Below are positions 9,377 through 17,883 of a stretch of DNA of 64,000 bases, piece by piece. This DNA comes from Sedimentibacter sp. (lineage in GTDB: Bacteria > Bacillota > Clostridia > Tissierellales > Sedimentibacteraceae). Location: contig JAHDLA010000022.1 in assembly GCA_018436705.1 (NCBI GenBank), positions 1 to 64,000 on the forward strand. The letters are read 5' to 3'. Every line of letters begins with the position of its first letter. The first letter of the stretch is position 1. The notes under the pieces were generated by a model, which had not been told where the DNA came from, did no database searches, and saw only the letters and a program-made list of their open reading frames with translations. The position numbers and the translations under genes were made by a program.

Positions 9377-9598
9377 TTAATCTGTATAAATGAATACTTC
9401 TTCAAATTCACACTGTGGACAGGCAACTGTAATTTCATAGCTGTTAGCGGAAAGAATCTTTACATTTTTACATTCACTGTAATTATCATCCTTGCCTTTA
9501 AATTTTGCTTTTTTTTGAGCAGCTTCTCCTTTTGCATAAGTGTAGTAGTATTTTTTGCCGCAGTTTTCGCATCTGCGTCTTCCCTTAATTGCAATCAT
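9377..9598 (-). CDS. Small zinc-ribbon-like protein
   Basis: This 73-residue hypothetical protein has two Cys-x2-Cys knuckles (CENC near residue 10 and CPQC near residue 61) with a lysine-rich middle. The arrangement suggests a single structural zinc site. A GGAAGTGAAAG ribosome site precedes the ATG on the minus strand. A similarly long frame on the opposite strand has no ribosome site and reads as low-complexity Phe/Leu. No function can be assigned; zinc ribbons of this size often bind nucleic acid. Confidence 0.65.
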   Translation of the reverse strand: MIAIKGRRRCENCGKKYYYTYAKGEAAQKKAKFKGKDDNYSECKNVKILSANSYEITVACPQCEFEEVFIYTD

Positions 9599-9765
9599 TC
9601 TTTCACTTCCAAGTAAAATATATTTCAGAAATAACTGATTTGCTTAAAAGTATAACATAATTATAATAAAAATCAATTGTCATATAAATTATTTACATAT
9701 TTTATAATTATGTTGATAAAGTCTATGGTAATATTCATTGCACTAAAATGTTTTCATGATACTAA

Positions 9766-9794
9766 TTGAAAAAATCGTTAACAAATGCTATTAT
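9766..9794 (+). promoter_or_regulatory. Probable promoter of the C39-like peptidase gene
   Basis: TTGAAA and TATTAT are separated by 17 bases, shortly before a GGAGGG ribosome site. Confidence 0.5.
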
Positions 9795-9820
9795 AAAATA
9801 TATTATTCGGAGGGAAAGCT

Positions 9821-10798
9821 ATGGATTGGATTTGTGAAGAAGGTAATTTGTGTGAAAATAAGCTTTACAATTTAAAAGTTAACGGACAATTTGCAGAGCT
9901 CAGTGACGATGAAGAAGAAGGATATCTGGAAACTCCGGTTGTTGAAACAGAAAAATTTACTGAAATAACACCTTCGTGGAATTCTATAACTGACTCCCAC
10001 AGTTCTGTGGAAGTACTTATAAGGGTGAGAGTCGAAAGCGTTTGGACACCATATATAAGTTACGGAGTTTGGTCTGTTGGAGGAAATAATACAGGAATTA
10101 AAAATTATTACAGCGATGAGATAATCAGAGGTACAGAAGACAGAATATTTATCAAAAACGGAAAATTAGGGGATGCGGCACAAATAAAGGTTTTTTTAAG
10201 AGGTAAAAATCCAAGGCTTAGACTGGTTGCTTTTTCAACTGACGGAGGTGAGGATGAAGAAGTTCAGGGAAACTATCTTCAAGTATTGGAAGGCGTTCCG
10301 CTGATTTCGCAGATAGTAAGCGGGCATAAAGATGCTCGTGTTATTTGCAGTCCTACATCGCTTACAATGGTTTTGAAATATCACGGAAAGAATGTTGAAC
10401 TGGATCAGGTGGCTGCAGGTACTTATGATTTGAGAAATGATGCTTACGGTAATTGGCCTCAAAATACTGCGTTTGCAGGAGAAATGGGGATGAGGGCTTA
10501 CACGAGAAGGTGTAAATCTATAAATCCTGTCAAAAATTATATAGCAAAAGGAATGCCTGTAGTCGCTTCAGTTTGTATGAAAGAAAAAGATATGCTGGAC
10601 GGAGCGTATTCCGCTTTTCCCACAGGCCATTTGATGGTAGCTGTTGGATTTTCGGTCAAAGAAGGGGTCGAATACATTGTTGTGAACGATCCTGCTGCCA
10701 GTTCAGATGAAGAAGTGCGTAAACAGTACAGGCTGGATCAATGGATTAAGGTGTGGAGACACTATATTTATAGTATAATACCAAATGTTGAAAAGTAG
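9821..10798 (+). CDS. C39-like cysteine peptidase domain protein
   Basis: The C-terminal half is a papain-like C39_2 domain with a readable catalytic triad: Cys176 in VICSPTSL, His270 in GHLMVAVG and Asp290 in VVNDPA. The N-terminal half (about residues 1-150) looks like a beta-sandwich and begins acidic. No signal peptide or membrane helix is visible, which is unusual for a bacteriocin-type C39 protease and argues for a cytoplasmic enzyme or non-classical export. No ABC or GG-leader partner lies beside it. The substrate is unknown. It is a single gene with its own promoter and terminator. Confidence 0.8.
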   Translation: MDWICEEGNLCENKLYNLKVNGQFAELSDDEEEGYLETPVVETEKFTEITPSWNSITDSHSSVEVLIRVRVESVWTPYISYGVWSVGGNNTGIKNYYSDEIIRGTEDRIFIKNGKLGDAAQIKVFLRGKNPRLRLVAFSTDGGEDEEVQGNYLQVLEGVPLISQIVSGHKDARVICSPTSLTMVLKYHGKNVELDQVAAGTYDLRNDAYGNWPQNTAFAGEMGMRAYTRRCKSINPVKNYIAKGMPVVASVCMKEKDMLDGAYSAFPTGHLMVAVGFSVKEGVEYIVVNDPAASSDEEVRKQYRLDQWIKVWRHYIYSIIPNVEK

Positions 10799-10872
10799 AT
10801 AAAGTGTTGAAAAACAAAATATGTCGTACTGGTAACTTTGTGCATGTTCAAGTTTTGTTTTCCCACTAATTT

Positions 10873-10912
10873 AAAGTCATGTTTGAGCTTTATAGTTCTT
10901 ACATGACTTTTT
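10873..10912 (+). terminator. Terminator between converging genes
   Basis: A perfect 10-bp stem (AAAGTCATGT with ACATGACTTT) with an 18-nt loop is followed by T residues on the plus strand. Confidence 0.75.
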
Positions 10913-10941
10913 AATTCTTTTCAACTTGGTGGTAAAGCGCA

Positions 10942-11619
10942 CTAAAATTGGTCTAAAATTTTATGAATTACATACAAAACGAGTACGGCGCCGCAGGCAA
11001 TGAAGATGTTAGTTGTAAATAGTGTTTGCTTTCCAAAATGTGCAATCATCAAAAACACTAAAAGGAATCCTAAAACTGTTGCAAAACTCTTTAAAAATGT
11101 GATTTTATACTGAAATGATTTTTTTGTGATGTATTCGAAAATTGCAACTGATATTATAATAATAATCACATTTGAAATTATACTCCCAATAGAAAAAGAA
11201 ATATTATAGCTAAGAGGATTTCCCTTTAGTAGGTTGCGAATTAGGGTAATTGTTTCATTTGCAGTTACTATATTGATAGTCACAAGAATGGATAAGCCTA
11301 AACAAATAATATCAAAAAATTCAATTATTCGTTGCTTTTGTGTTTTGTGCGGCAGATTTGCAATTACGTTGTCGCAGAAATCTTTATAATCATCACCTAT
11401 TACAGAACTAATGTTTTCTCCTCGTTTTTGTGCCGAAAGAACCATTTCTGTCAAGTCCTGGCGCACGACTTCCTGATTGTAATCTGATATATTTGTTCCA
11501 CGTATATAACAGATCATATCCGTAAAGGCTTGCTGATTTTCCTCGTTTATTTGTTTATCTAATTTATTATTTATACGGTTAAGTTCTTTTGCTTTTTTGT
11601 TCACTTTAGTGTCCTCCAT
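10942..11619 (-). CDS. DUF1048-type membrane protein, PadR partner
   Basis: The N-terminal 100 residues are charged and helical and resemble the DUF1048 group that commonly sits directly after PadR regulators. The rest has four hydrophobic helices (about residues 108-128, 145-168, 180-198 and 203-222). Its start overlaps the end of the PadR gene by 14 bases, so the two are cotranscribed and probably coupled. Membrane proteins in this position are thought to relay or buffer signals to the regulator, but the role is not established. The length of 225 residues is greater than plain DUF1048 proteins because of the membrane part. Confidence 0.75.
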   Translation of the reverse strand: MEDTKVNKKAKELNRINNKLDKQINEENQQAFTDMICYIRGTNISDYNQEVVRQDLTEMVLSAQKRGENISSVIGDDYKDFCDNVIANLPHKTQKQRIIEFFDIICLGLSILVTINIVTANETITLIRNLLKGNPLSYNISFSIGSIISNVIIIIISVAIFEYITKKSFQYKITFLKSFATVLGFLLVFLMIAHFGKQTLFTTNIFIACGAVLVLYVIHKILDQF

Positions 11620-11932
11620 TTTCGAATAATGTATTTATGGCTTCGGCAAGTTCTGTCCAACTGGAATAGAAATCAATCATCTCTGTTTTCCCTCTTGATG
11701 TAATGGAAAAGTATTTGCGCTTGGGTCCTACGGGAGATTCCCGGTACTGTGCAGTTATTAGACCGTTTTTTTCTAGACGCAGTAAGAGAGGATAAATTGT
11801 TCCCTCAGATATATCTGAAAAACCATACTTGCGCAGCTCTTGTGATATCTCATATCCATATGTTTCTTTGTGGCTAATTACTTTTAGAATGCACCCTTCA
11901 AGTGTTCCTTTAAGCATTTGTGATGGAATCAT
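11606..11932 (-). CDS. PadR-family transcriptional regulator
   Basis: This is a winged-helix repressor with the PadR pattern: LKGTLEGCILKVISHKETYGYEIS at the first helices, then the wing sequence GTIYPLLLRLEKNGLI and a YFSITSRGK segment. It is 108 residues with a short C-terminal dimerisation helix (PadR-s2 type). The start is placed at the ATG behind AGGAGGAAC; an upstream in-frame ATG would put this ribosome site inside the coding part. A near-perfect palindrome covers its own -10 box, so autorepression is likely. The effector is unknown. Confidence 0.92.
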   Translation of the reverse strand: MIPSQMLKGTLEGCILKVISHKETYGYEISQELRKYGFSDISEGTIYPLLLRLEKNGLITAQYRESPVGPKRKYFSITSRGKTEMIDFYSSWTELAEAINTLFENGGH

Positions 11933-11946
11933 TATATTGTTCCTCC

Positions 11947-12002
11947 TATCTTGCATTGCAATGTAGCTTCTATATTGTAATGCAAGATAGCTGCTCTGTC
12001 AA
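11947..12002 (-). promoter_or_regulatory. padR promoter with overlapping palindromic operator
   Basis: On the minus strand TTGACA (11997-12002) and TACAAT (11974-11979) are separated by 17 bases. An inverted repeat with 16-base arms (11947-11962 and 11974-11989, 15 of 16 positions matching) surrounds an 11-base centre and includes the -10 box. The arms contain ATTGCAATGCAAGATA-like sequence, and their length and form fit a PadR dimer site. Binding should block both the promoter and the early leader. Confidence 0.85.
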
Positions 12003-12034
12003 TGTTTTTTTGATCGTAGTTTGGATTAAAAAAT

Positions 12035-12077
12035 AAAATAAACCTCTTTGAAAATAGGATTCCAAGAGGTTTATTTT
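12035..12077. terminator. Hairpin with T-runs on both strands
   Basis: A perfect 14-bp stem (AAAATAAACCTCTT with AAGAGGTTTATTTT) and a 15-base loop has T-rich flanks on either strand. It separates the padR promoter from the leftward metallo-beta-lactamase unit. Confidence 0.75.
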
Positions 12078-12115
12078 TCATACATGTGGAGGCACTGTAT
12101 TCACGTGGCTACAAA

Positions 12116-12162
12116 ATACAAAAAACCGACATGGATTCAAATAATAAAATCATGCCGGTTTT
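12116..12162 (-). terminator. Terminator of the leftward MBL/ABC operon
   Basis: Read on the minus strand, AAAACCGGCATG pairs with CATGTCGGTTTT (one mismatch) and runs into a T-tract, 9 bases after the stop of the metallo-beta-lactamase gene. Confidence 0.8.
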
Positions 12163-12170
12163 CTAACTAA

Positions 12171-12899
12171 CTATATTTCAAGCTCCATTAAGTGTGAAGC
12201 AAGAATGATTTCTCCGCTGTAATTTTTGGATGCCTGTATAATTAGGTCTCCATGATTTCCAAAATGGGGAAGGTGGGTCAACAGCAGTTTTCCTATGTTT
12301 GATTTTTGTGCAAGCAGCCCCGCTTGTGAGCTGTTTAAATGTCCAGCTTGGGTTCCATCCATGTCAGCATAGAAGCTGCATTCGGATATTAGAAGATCCG
12401 AATTACTGAAAAAGTTGGAAAGATTATCAAAATAAGACGTGTCTGAAGTGTAGGAAAATACTTTGTTTCCGCATCTTATTTTAACACTGTATGCCTCAAC
12501 GGGGTGGCGGTTTTTAAAAAAACTGATTTCGAACGGACCAAGATTAAGCACGCTGCTTCCGTCAAAGCTCACTCCATAAGTATAGGTTTCCCATTTTAAA
12601 AGATTGAAAAAATCTCCCATGGGTGCATATATTGGAAGAGGTTTGTTCATGAGTCCGCGAAGCGTCTTGATTTGTGCGGCATATTGAAGTGCACCTATAT
12701 CACAGAAATGATCATAGTGATAGTGTGTAACCAGCACTGCGTCCAATTCCTCCAGATCAATTTTCTTCTGCAGGGAGCTTATAACTCCGCTGCCGCATTC
12801 TAAAAGAAGTTTGTAATTGTTATGTTCGATTAGGTATCCTGAGGTTGCCTCCCCCACATGGGGGAAGCCTCCCCATTGACCGATTACAGTAATTTTCAT
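12171..12899 (-). CDS. MBL-fold metallohydrolase, RNase Z-like
   Basis: This metallo-beta-lactamase-fold hydrolase has the di-metal motif His59-x-His61-x-Asp63-His64 (THYHYDH), a later SYTSDT segment with metal-binding Asp and a TGLxxH-like TH near the C-terminus. Its 242 residues and overall pattern fit the YhfI-like branch related to ribonuclease Z and phosphodiesterases, without the long RNase Z exosite arm. Substrate is unknown. It is the last gene of a leftward group, 8 bases after the ABC exporter gene. Confidence 0.82.
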   Translation of the reverse strand: MKITVIGQWGGFPHVGEATSGYLIEHNNYKLLLECGSGVISSLQKKIDLEELDAVLVTHYHYDHFCDIGALQYAAQIKTLRGLMNKPLPIYAPMGDFFNLLKWETYTYGVSFDGSSVLNLGPFEISFFKNRHPVEAYSVKIRCGNKVFSYTSDTSYFDNLSNFFSNSDLLISECSFYADMDGTQAGHLNSSQAGLLAQKSNIGKLLLTHLPHFGNHGDLIIQASKNYSGEIILASHLMELEI

Positions 12900-12907
12900 T
12901 GAGTCTC

Positions 12908-14632
12908 CTAAGCTATATCTTTAAATTGCGAATTATATAATTCTGAATATATTCCTTTTGTTTTTATTAAATCTTCGTGCCTGCCTCTTTCCAGGATGCC
13001 CTTATCTGTAATAACTATTATTTCATCTGCATTTTTTATGGTAGAAAGTCTGTGGGCAACAACAACGGTTGTTCTTCCTTTTGAAAGTTCTTCCAGAGAG
13101 TTTTGAATCATCAGCTCAGTGGCGTTGTCAAGAGCTGATGTTGCTTCATCAAGTATTAATATAGGAGGATTTTTCAAGAATACTCTTGCTATGGAAATCC
13201 TCTGCTTCTGACCGCCTGACAGCTTAACGCCTCTTTCACCTACAAATGTATCGTAGCCTTCCGGCAGAGACATTATAAAGTCATGTATATTTGCCATTTT
13301 TGCTGCTTTGATAACCTCTTCGCTTGTAGCGTCGAATCTTCCACACTGAATATTATCCGCAATGGTGCCTGTAAATAAAAATACGTCCTGCTGAACAATT
13401 CCTATGCTTTTTCTCAGAGATTTAAGGGTATAATCCTTGATGTTTGTGTTGTCGATATATATATTTCCTCCCTTGGTTTCATAAAAACGCGGTATAAGGT
13501 GGCAAAGAGTTGTTTTCCCTCCGCCTGACGGCCCAACAAAAGCTACGGTTTTACCGGCTTCGATATTGAAAGAGATATCATTTAATACCTGTTTGTTCTT
13601 ATCATAAGAGAATGTTACATCTTCAAATTTTATATCACCTTTAACATCATATATATCTTTAGCGCCGGGTTCATCAGTCTCAATTTCCTGATCTATAACT
13701 TCGGTAAAACGCTTAAAGCCTGATATTCCGGATTGGTATTGTTCAACAAAATTTATAAGCTTTCTTATTGGATTTAAAAAGTTGCCTATGTACAGTATGA
13801 ATGCTGCAAAGTCGCCGAAGTTTATGTATCCTTTGAAGAAAAATATTCCGCCTGCACTTAAAACCAATATATTTAAAAAATCTATTATAAATGACGAACC
13901 CACATGGAATTCAGCCATTACCTTGTATGCCTTCTTTCTTGCTTTCTTAAATTTTTCATTGTTGTTTTCAAACTTTTCTATTTCATTTTCCTTGTTGCTG
14001 AATGCTTTTGAAACTCGTATTCCTGAAATGCTGTTTTCAATTGTTGCATTAACTTCACCTATTGTAACTCTTGTTTCCATAAAGGAATCCGCCATTCTAA
14101 TTCTCAGCTTCATGGCAAAATAAATCAGAAATGGTATAATGGAGAATACTATGAGTGCAAGGGGTAAATTGATTATGCTGAGAGCTATGAAAGAACCTAT
14201 AAGCATAACCAGTGATATGAATAAATCTTCGGGGCCGTGGTGCGCAAGCTCGGAAATATCCATGAGGTCGTTAACAATCCTGGATGACAGAGTACCTGTT
14301 TTGTTTTCATCAAAAAAAACAAATGGCAGATCCTGAAGATGTTCAAATATGTCTCTCCTCATATTTGCCTGCATTATGACTCCCATTATGTGGCCGTAAT
14401 ACGTTATGTAATAGTTCAGACCAACTTTAAGTATGTATATTAGTCCCAGAAGCACAAGCCATGTAATCATTAAGTTAAGTTGCTGGTTAGGCACGTAAAT
14501 GTTGATAATGTTTCTTGTAATCATGGGATAAAATAAGTCGCACAAAGCTATGATGAATGCGCAGGTCATATCCAGTATAAATATTTTTTTTACCGGTTTC
14601 GGTTTATAATATGAAATAAATCGTTTAAGCAT
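12908..14632 (-). CDS. ABC exporter, fused membrane and ATPase domains
   Basis: This MsbA/LmrA-type half transporter works as a dimer. Six membrane helices occupy about residues 1-320; the nucleotide-binding domain follows with Walker A GPSGGGKTT, Q-loop QQDVFLF, signature LSGGQKQRIS, Walker B ILILDEATSALD and H-loop VAHRLS. At 574 residues it is full length. Only one half transporter is encoded here, so a homodimer is likely. The substrate cannot be predicted. It follows a small membrane protein gene directly with no spacer. Confidence 0.92.
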   Translation of the reverse strand: MLKRFISYYKPKPVKKIFILDMTCAFIIALCDLFYPMITRNIINIYVPNQQLNLMITWLVLLGLIYILKVGLNYYITYYGHIMGVIMQANMRRDIFEHLQDLPFVFFDENKTGTLSSRIVNDLMDISELAHHGPEDLFISLVMLIGSFIALSIINLPLALIVFSIIPFLIYFAMKLRIRMADSFMETRVTIGEVNATIENSISGIRVSKAFSNKENEIEKFENNNEKFKKARKKAYKVMAEFHVGSSFIIDFLNILVLSAGGIFFFKGYINFGDFAAFILYIGNFLNPIRKLINFVEQYQSGISGFKRFTEVIDQEIETDEPGAKDIYDVKGDIKFEDVTFSYDKNKQVLNDISFNIEAGKTVAFVGPSGGGKTTLCHLIPRFYETKGGNIYIDNTNIKDYTLKSLRKSIGIVQQDVFLFTGTIADNIQCGRFDATSEEVIKAAKMANIHDFIMSLPEGYDTFVGERGVKLSGGQKQRISIARVFLKNPPILILDEATSALDNATELMIQNSLEELSKGRTTVVVAHRLSTIKNADEIIVITDKGILERGRHEDLIKTKGIYSELYNSQFKDIA

Positions 14633-15013
14633 CTATATATCTCCTGTCTTTAATTTTGAACAAATAAAGGCAATAGCAACATAAATTGCAATTGCAGCGA
14701 TGTCAAGCATGATGATTAATAAAACATTCAATTTATTGAAATAACAGAATGTCGCTACGGCTGCAAGAAAAATAATCATGGCAGCATTAGCTGATGGTGA
14801 GTACTTGATTTTAAATAGTTTTTCAGATAATATGCCTACACTTTTAGCATGAAGAATAAGGCTTATGAGTATTACCGGAAGGGTATATCCAATGCTTGAC
14901 TTTATTATGGACGAACCTTGAGAAAATAAAAAAATTGCGGTTGCAAGCAATGCATATGGATACCATTTTTTATTCTTCAGTTCCCGCATCTTTTTTTGAC
15001 GTATTTCGTACAT
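14633..15013 (-). CDS. Small four-helix membrane protein
   Basis: This hypothetical protein of 126 residues begins with a basic stretch (MYEIRQKKMRELKNKK) and has four hydrophobic helices. The start is the ATG behind GAGGTG; an in-frame ATG 21 bases upstream would absorb the ribosome site. It is the first gene of the leftward unit and abuts the ABC exporter gene, so an accessory role in that transporter is possible. No family was recognised. Confidence 0.65.
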   Translation of the reverse strand: MYEIRQKKMRELKNKKWYPYALLATAIFLFSQGSSIIKSSIGYTLPVILISLILHAKSVGILSEKLFKIKYSPSANAAMIIFLAAVATFCYFNKLNVLLIIMLDIAAIAIYVAIAFICSKLKTGDI

Positions 15014-15397
15014 GCTACACCTCAATATATACAATATATATATAATAATACCATTATATTAACTATTTATCAACGAGCAAAAAAATAAAATATTTGTTGG
15101 TTTATTAACAGTTCTATTTAATAATCAGTTAAATAAAATGCATTGGCTTTTAGTATATATTTTGCAGAGCCATAACAGAAAAATTATCTTCCGTAAGCCT
15201 GTGATTTCCTAAAACATATTGACATTTTAATAAAATTATGATAAGACTAAAAAGGTTTATAATAATGTTGATTTTTAAATTTTATTACAGGTACAGCAAT
15301 GATTTGATTATAAAAGGTGAAAATCGAAAGAATATTGTTATAAATTACTTCAGTAAAAGATATTAAAAAAAATTTTATTAACTGAAAGGATACGAAA
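15014..15397. other. Divergent intergenic region
   Basis: This spacer must hold promoters for the leftward ABC exporter unit and the rightward peptide importer. On the plus strand TTGACA (15219-15224) is followed after 17 bases by TAAGAC; a better TATAAT (15258-15263) lacks a matching -35 box. No gene or leader RNA was recognised. Confidence 0.4.
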
Positions 15398-16912
15398 ATG
15401 AAAAAATTTAAAATTACTTTACTTATTGCTGCCGCTTTAATGCTTTTTATGGCAGCGGCATGCTCAAATCAAGAAGACATTTCAGATGATGCAGAAAATA
15501 CCAAGACGGAATTAACAATGGGCTACACAACAGAGCCAGAAGGTCTTGACCCGCACAGAACTGCAGCAGCTTCCACTTTTACTGTTACAAATAACATATA
15601 TGATACTTTGGTCGGAGTAACGTCAGATTGGGAAATTATACCCAGACTTGCAAAGGAATGGGATATTTCAGAAGATGGAATGGAAATTACATTTAAATTG
15701 AGAGATGATGTTAAATTCCACAACGGCAGGCAAATGACTGCAAAGGATGTTTTATATTCATTTAACAGGCTTAAGGATGAGGAAAGCCCTAAAGCCAGGG
15801 ATTATGAAAATATAGTAGGTATAGATGCAGTTGATGACTATACAATTAAATTTACTACAGAGAAACTGGATGTGGAATTGCTGAAAAGTTTTGCATATCC
15901 ATGGACGGCAATTGTTCCGGAGGAAGCGGCTGACAATTTGAAGAATAACCCTGTTGGTACAGGTGCTTTTGCACTTAAGGAATGGATTCCGCAGCAGCAC
16001 GTCATTCTTCAGAGAAATGATGATTATTTTGGCGACAAGGCAAAGCTTGAAACAGTAAAATTAGTATTGATACCTGATGCGACGTCTATGATGGCAAGCT
16101 TCCAGGTAGGAGATCTTGATTTAATTCCACTGACCGGGGATCAGCTTACAATGGTTCAGAACAATTCGGACTACAAGGTTATATCTCAGCCCAAGAATGC
16201 GGTTCAAGTAATGTCGTTGAATACGGATAATGAAATATTGGCCGATGAAAAGGTTCGAAAGGCAATGGCAATGGCGATTAACAAGCAGGAGGTCATAGAT
16301 GCATCAATGTTCGGATACGGAGATCAGATAGGCTCGCATCTTCCGCCCACATCTCCTGACTACTTTGATACAAATGACATAATAGAATACAATCCTGAGA
16401 AAGCCAAGGAGCTTTTAAAGGAAGCGGGCTATGAAAACGGGTTTGATATAGACATGGCTCTTCCTAAAAACTATCAGATGCATGTGGATGCAGGGCAGGT
16501 TATTGCAGATCAGCTTAGTAAGATAGGTATAAATGTTAACATAGAGATGGTTGAATGGGGAACGTGGCTCAGTGAGGTATATAGTGCCAAGAATTTTGAA
16601 ACAACGGTTATAGGTCATACGGGAAGACTGGATTCATATGCGTTTCTGTCCAGGTACTATTCCGACAGCAACGATTATATAAGCTTAAAAACAGGCGAAA
16701 TTGACGAGCTTCTTGATAAAGCAAAGCAGGAGCTTGACGATGAGAAGAGAAAAGAAATATACAAGGAAATTCAGGTTATTCTTGCAAACAAGCTTCCTGC
16801 AATATATCTTCAGACGCCGCAGGAAATGCTGGCGATGCAGAAAAATGTAAGCGGAATGAAGATATTCCCTATTGATGTTTACGATTTTAAGGAAGTATAT
16901 TTTACTGAATAA
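15398..16912 (+). CDS. Peptide/nickel-type ABC substrate-binding lipoprotein
   Basis: This extracellular solute-binding protein is of family 5 (OppA/DppA/NikA). Its lipoprotein signal ends in Ala-Ala-Ala-Cys (Cys22). It has the family-typical segments GLDPHRTA, IPRLAKEWDISEDGMEITFKL-type strand order, VKFHNG, the long binding domain and a C-terminal helix rich in Lys/Glu. At 504 residues it has usual length. AAAGGATACG precedes the ATG. It heads a complete five-gene import operon. Peptides are the commonest ligands; nickel or opines are possible. Confidence 0.9.
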   Translation: MKKFKITLLIAAALMLFMAAACSNQEDISDDAENTKTELTMGYTTEPEGLDPHRTAAASTFTVTNNIYDTLVGVTSDWEIIPRLAKEWDISEDGMEITFKLRDDVKFHNGRQMTAKDVLYSFNRLKDEESPKARDYENIVGIDAVDDYTIKFTTEKLDVELLKSFAYPWTAIVPEEAADNLKNNPVGTGAFALKEWIPQQHVILQRNDDYFGDKAKLETVKLVLIPDATSMMASFQVGDLDLIPLTGDQLTMVQNNSDYKVISQPKNAVQVMSLNTDNEILADEKVRKAMAMAINKQEVIDASMFGYGDQIGSHLPPTSPDYFDTNDIIEYNPEKAKELLKEAGYENGFDIDMALPKNYQMHVDAGQVIADQLSKIGINVNIEMVEWGTWLSEVYSAKNFETTVIGHTGRLDSYAFLSRYYSDSNDYISLKTGEIDELLDKAKQELDDEKRKEIYKEIQVILANKLPAIYLQTPQEMLAMQKNVSGMKIFPIDVYDFKEVYFTE

Positions 16913-16923
16913 ACAGGTGTGAA

Positions 16924-17880
16924 ATGTTAGGATATGTAATAAACCGAATTAAAAGTTCAATAATCGTTCTGCTGGTTGTTTCCATGATTACATTTTTTGT
17001 TCTCACGATTATACCGGGAGATCCGGCGCAGCTTATTTTGGGTACAGATGCTACTCAGGAGATGGTTGAGGAGCTTCACAGTGCAATGGGGCTTGACAGG
17101 CCTGTTTACCAGCAATATTTTAGCTGGCTTGCTGATCTTATCGTATTTGACCTGGGAACATCGTATGTTTATGGGGAATCGGTTTTGGCATTGATAATAA
17201 GAGCTTTGCCTGTAACGTTGGTTCTTTCGGTATTGGCAATGATAATTGCGGTTGTAGTTGCCTTTTTATTCGGAATGCTGTCTGCAATTATGAAAGACAG
17301 CTTCATAGATTATTTTTCAAGAAGCATCATGCAACTTGGAACAGCCATTCCTTCCTTTTGGATAGGAATGGTTTTTATTGTTTATTTTGGGCTTAAACTC
17401 AAAATATTTCCTGTTCCCGGTGTTCCTGTAACAGGCGCAGGGCTGTCTGGATTTATGAAAAGCATAATTCTGCCTGCCATAGTACTGGCTATTGGAGAAA
17501 CTGGAACGCTTCTGCGCATTGTCAGAAGCTCGGTACTTGATTCGCTTAAGCAGGATTATATGGACATGGCTAAAATAAAAGGATTGAGCAGCCGAAAGAT
17601 ATACTTGAAGTACGCCCTGAGAGGTGCATTGGTTGCACCTGTTACAATAATTGGAATGCAGTTTGCTAAGCTTGCCGGAGGAACGGTGGTTATTGAAACC
17701 ATATTTGCTCTTCCGGGAATTGGAAGACTTGTTCTTACGGCTGTTGAGCACAGAGATATTGTCCTTTTACAAGGACTGGTCATGTTTATAACTTCATCTG
17801 TAATATTTATTACACTCCTGGTTGATGTTCTAATTATGGTTATTAATCCCAGGATAAAGTCCGTTGAAAGAGGTGAATAA
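16924..17880 (+). CDS. ABC permease, DppB type
   Basis: This is the first membrane subunit of the importer. It has six predicted helices, a conserved ITFFVLTIIPGDPAQ start, and the EAA-type loop near residues 210-240 (MAKIKGLSSRKIYLKYALRG) that contacts the ATPases. At 318 residues it matches DppB/GsiC. It begins 11 bases after the binding-protein gene with a GTG-GAAATG context and is 3 bases from the next permease gene. Confidence 0.9.
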   Translation: MLGYVINRIKSSIIVLLVVSMITFFVLTIIPGDPAQLILGTDATQEMVEELHSAMGLDRPVYQQYFSWLADLIVFDLGTSYVYGESVLALIIRALPVTLVLSVLAMIIAVVVAFLFGMLSAIMKDSFIDYFSRSIMQLGTAIPSFWIGMVFIVYFGLKLKIFPVPGVPVTGAGLSGFMKSIILPAIVLAIGETGTLLRIVRSSVLDSLKQDYMDMAKIKGLSSRKIYLKYALRGALVAPVTIIGMQFAKLAGGTVVIETIFALPGIGRLVLTAVEHRDIVLLQGLVMFITSSVIFITLLVDVLIMVINPRIKSVERGE

Positions 17881-17883
17881 TAA

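Noticed and set aside
9374..9616. Plus-strand frame opposite the zinc-ribbon gene
   Set aside because: It has no ribosome site and a Phe/Leu-rich low-complexity product, whereas the minus-strand frame has paired Cys knuckles and a ribosome site.
12116..12162. Possible riboswitch or T-box before the padR region
   Set aside because: It is a simple hairpin with a T-run on the minus strand, directly after a stop codon, and no T-box core is present.
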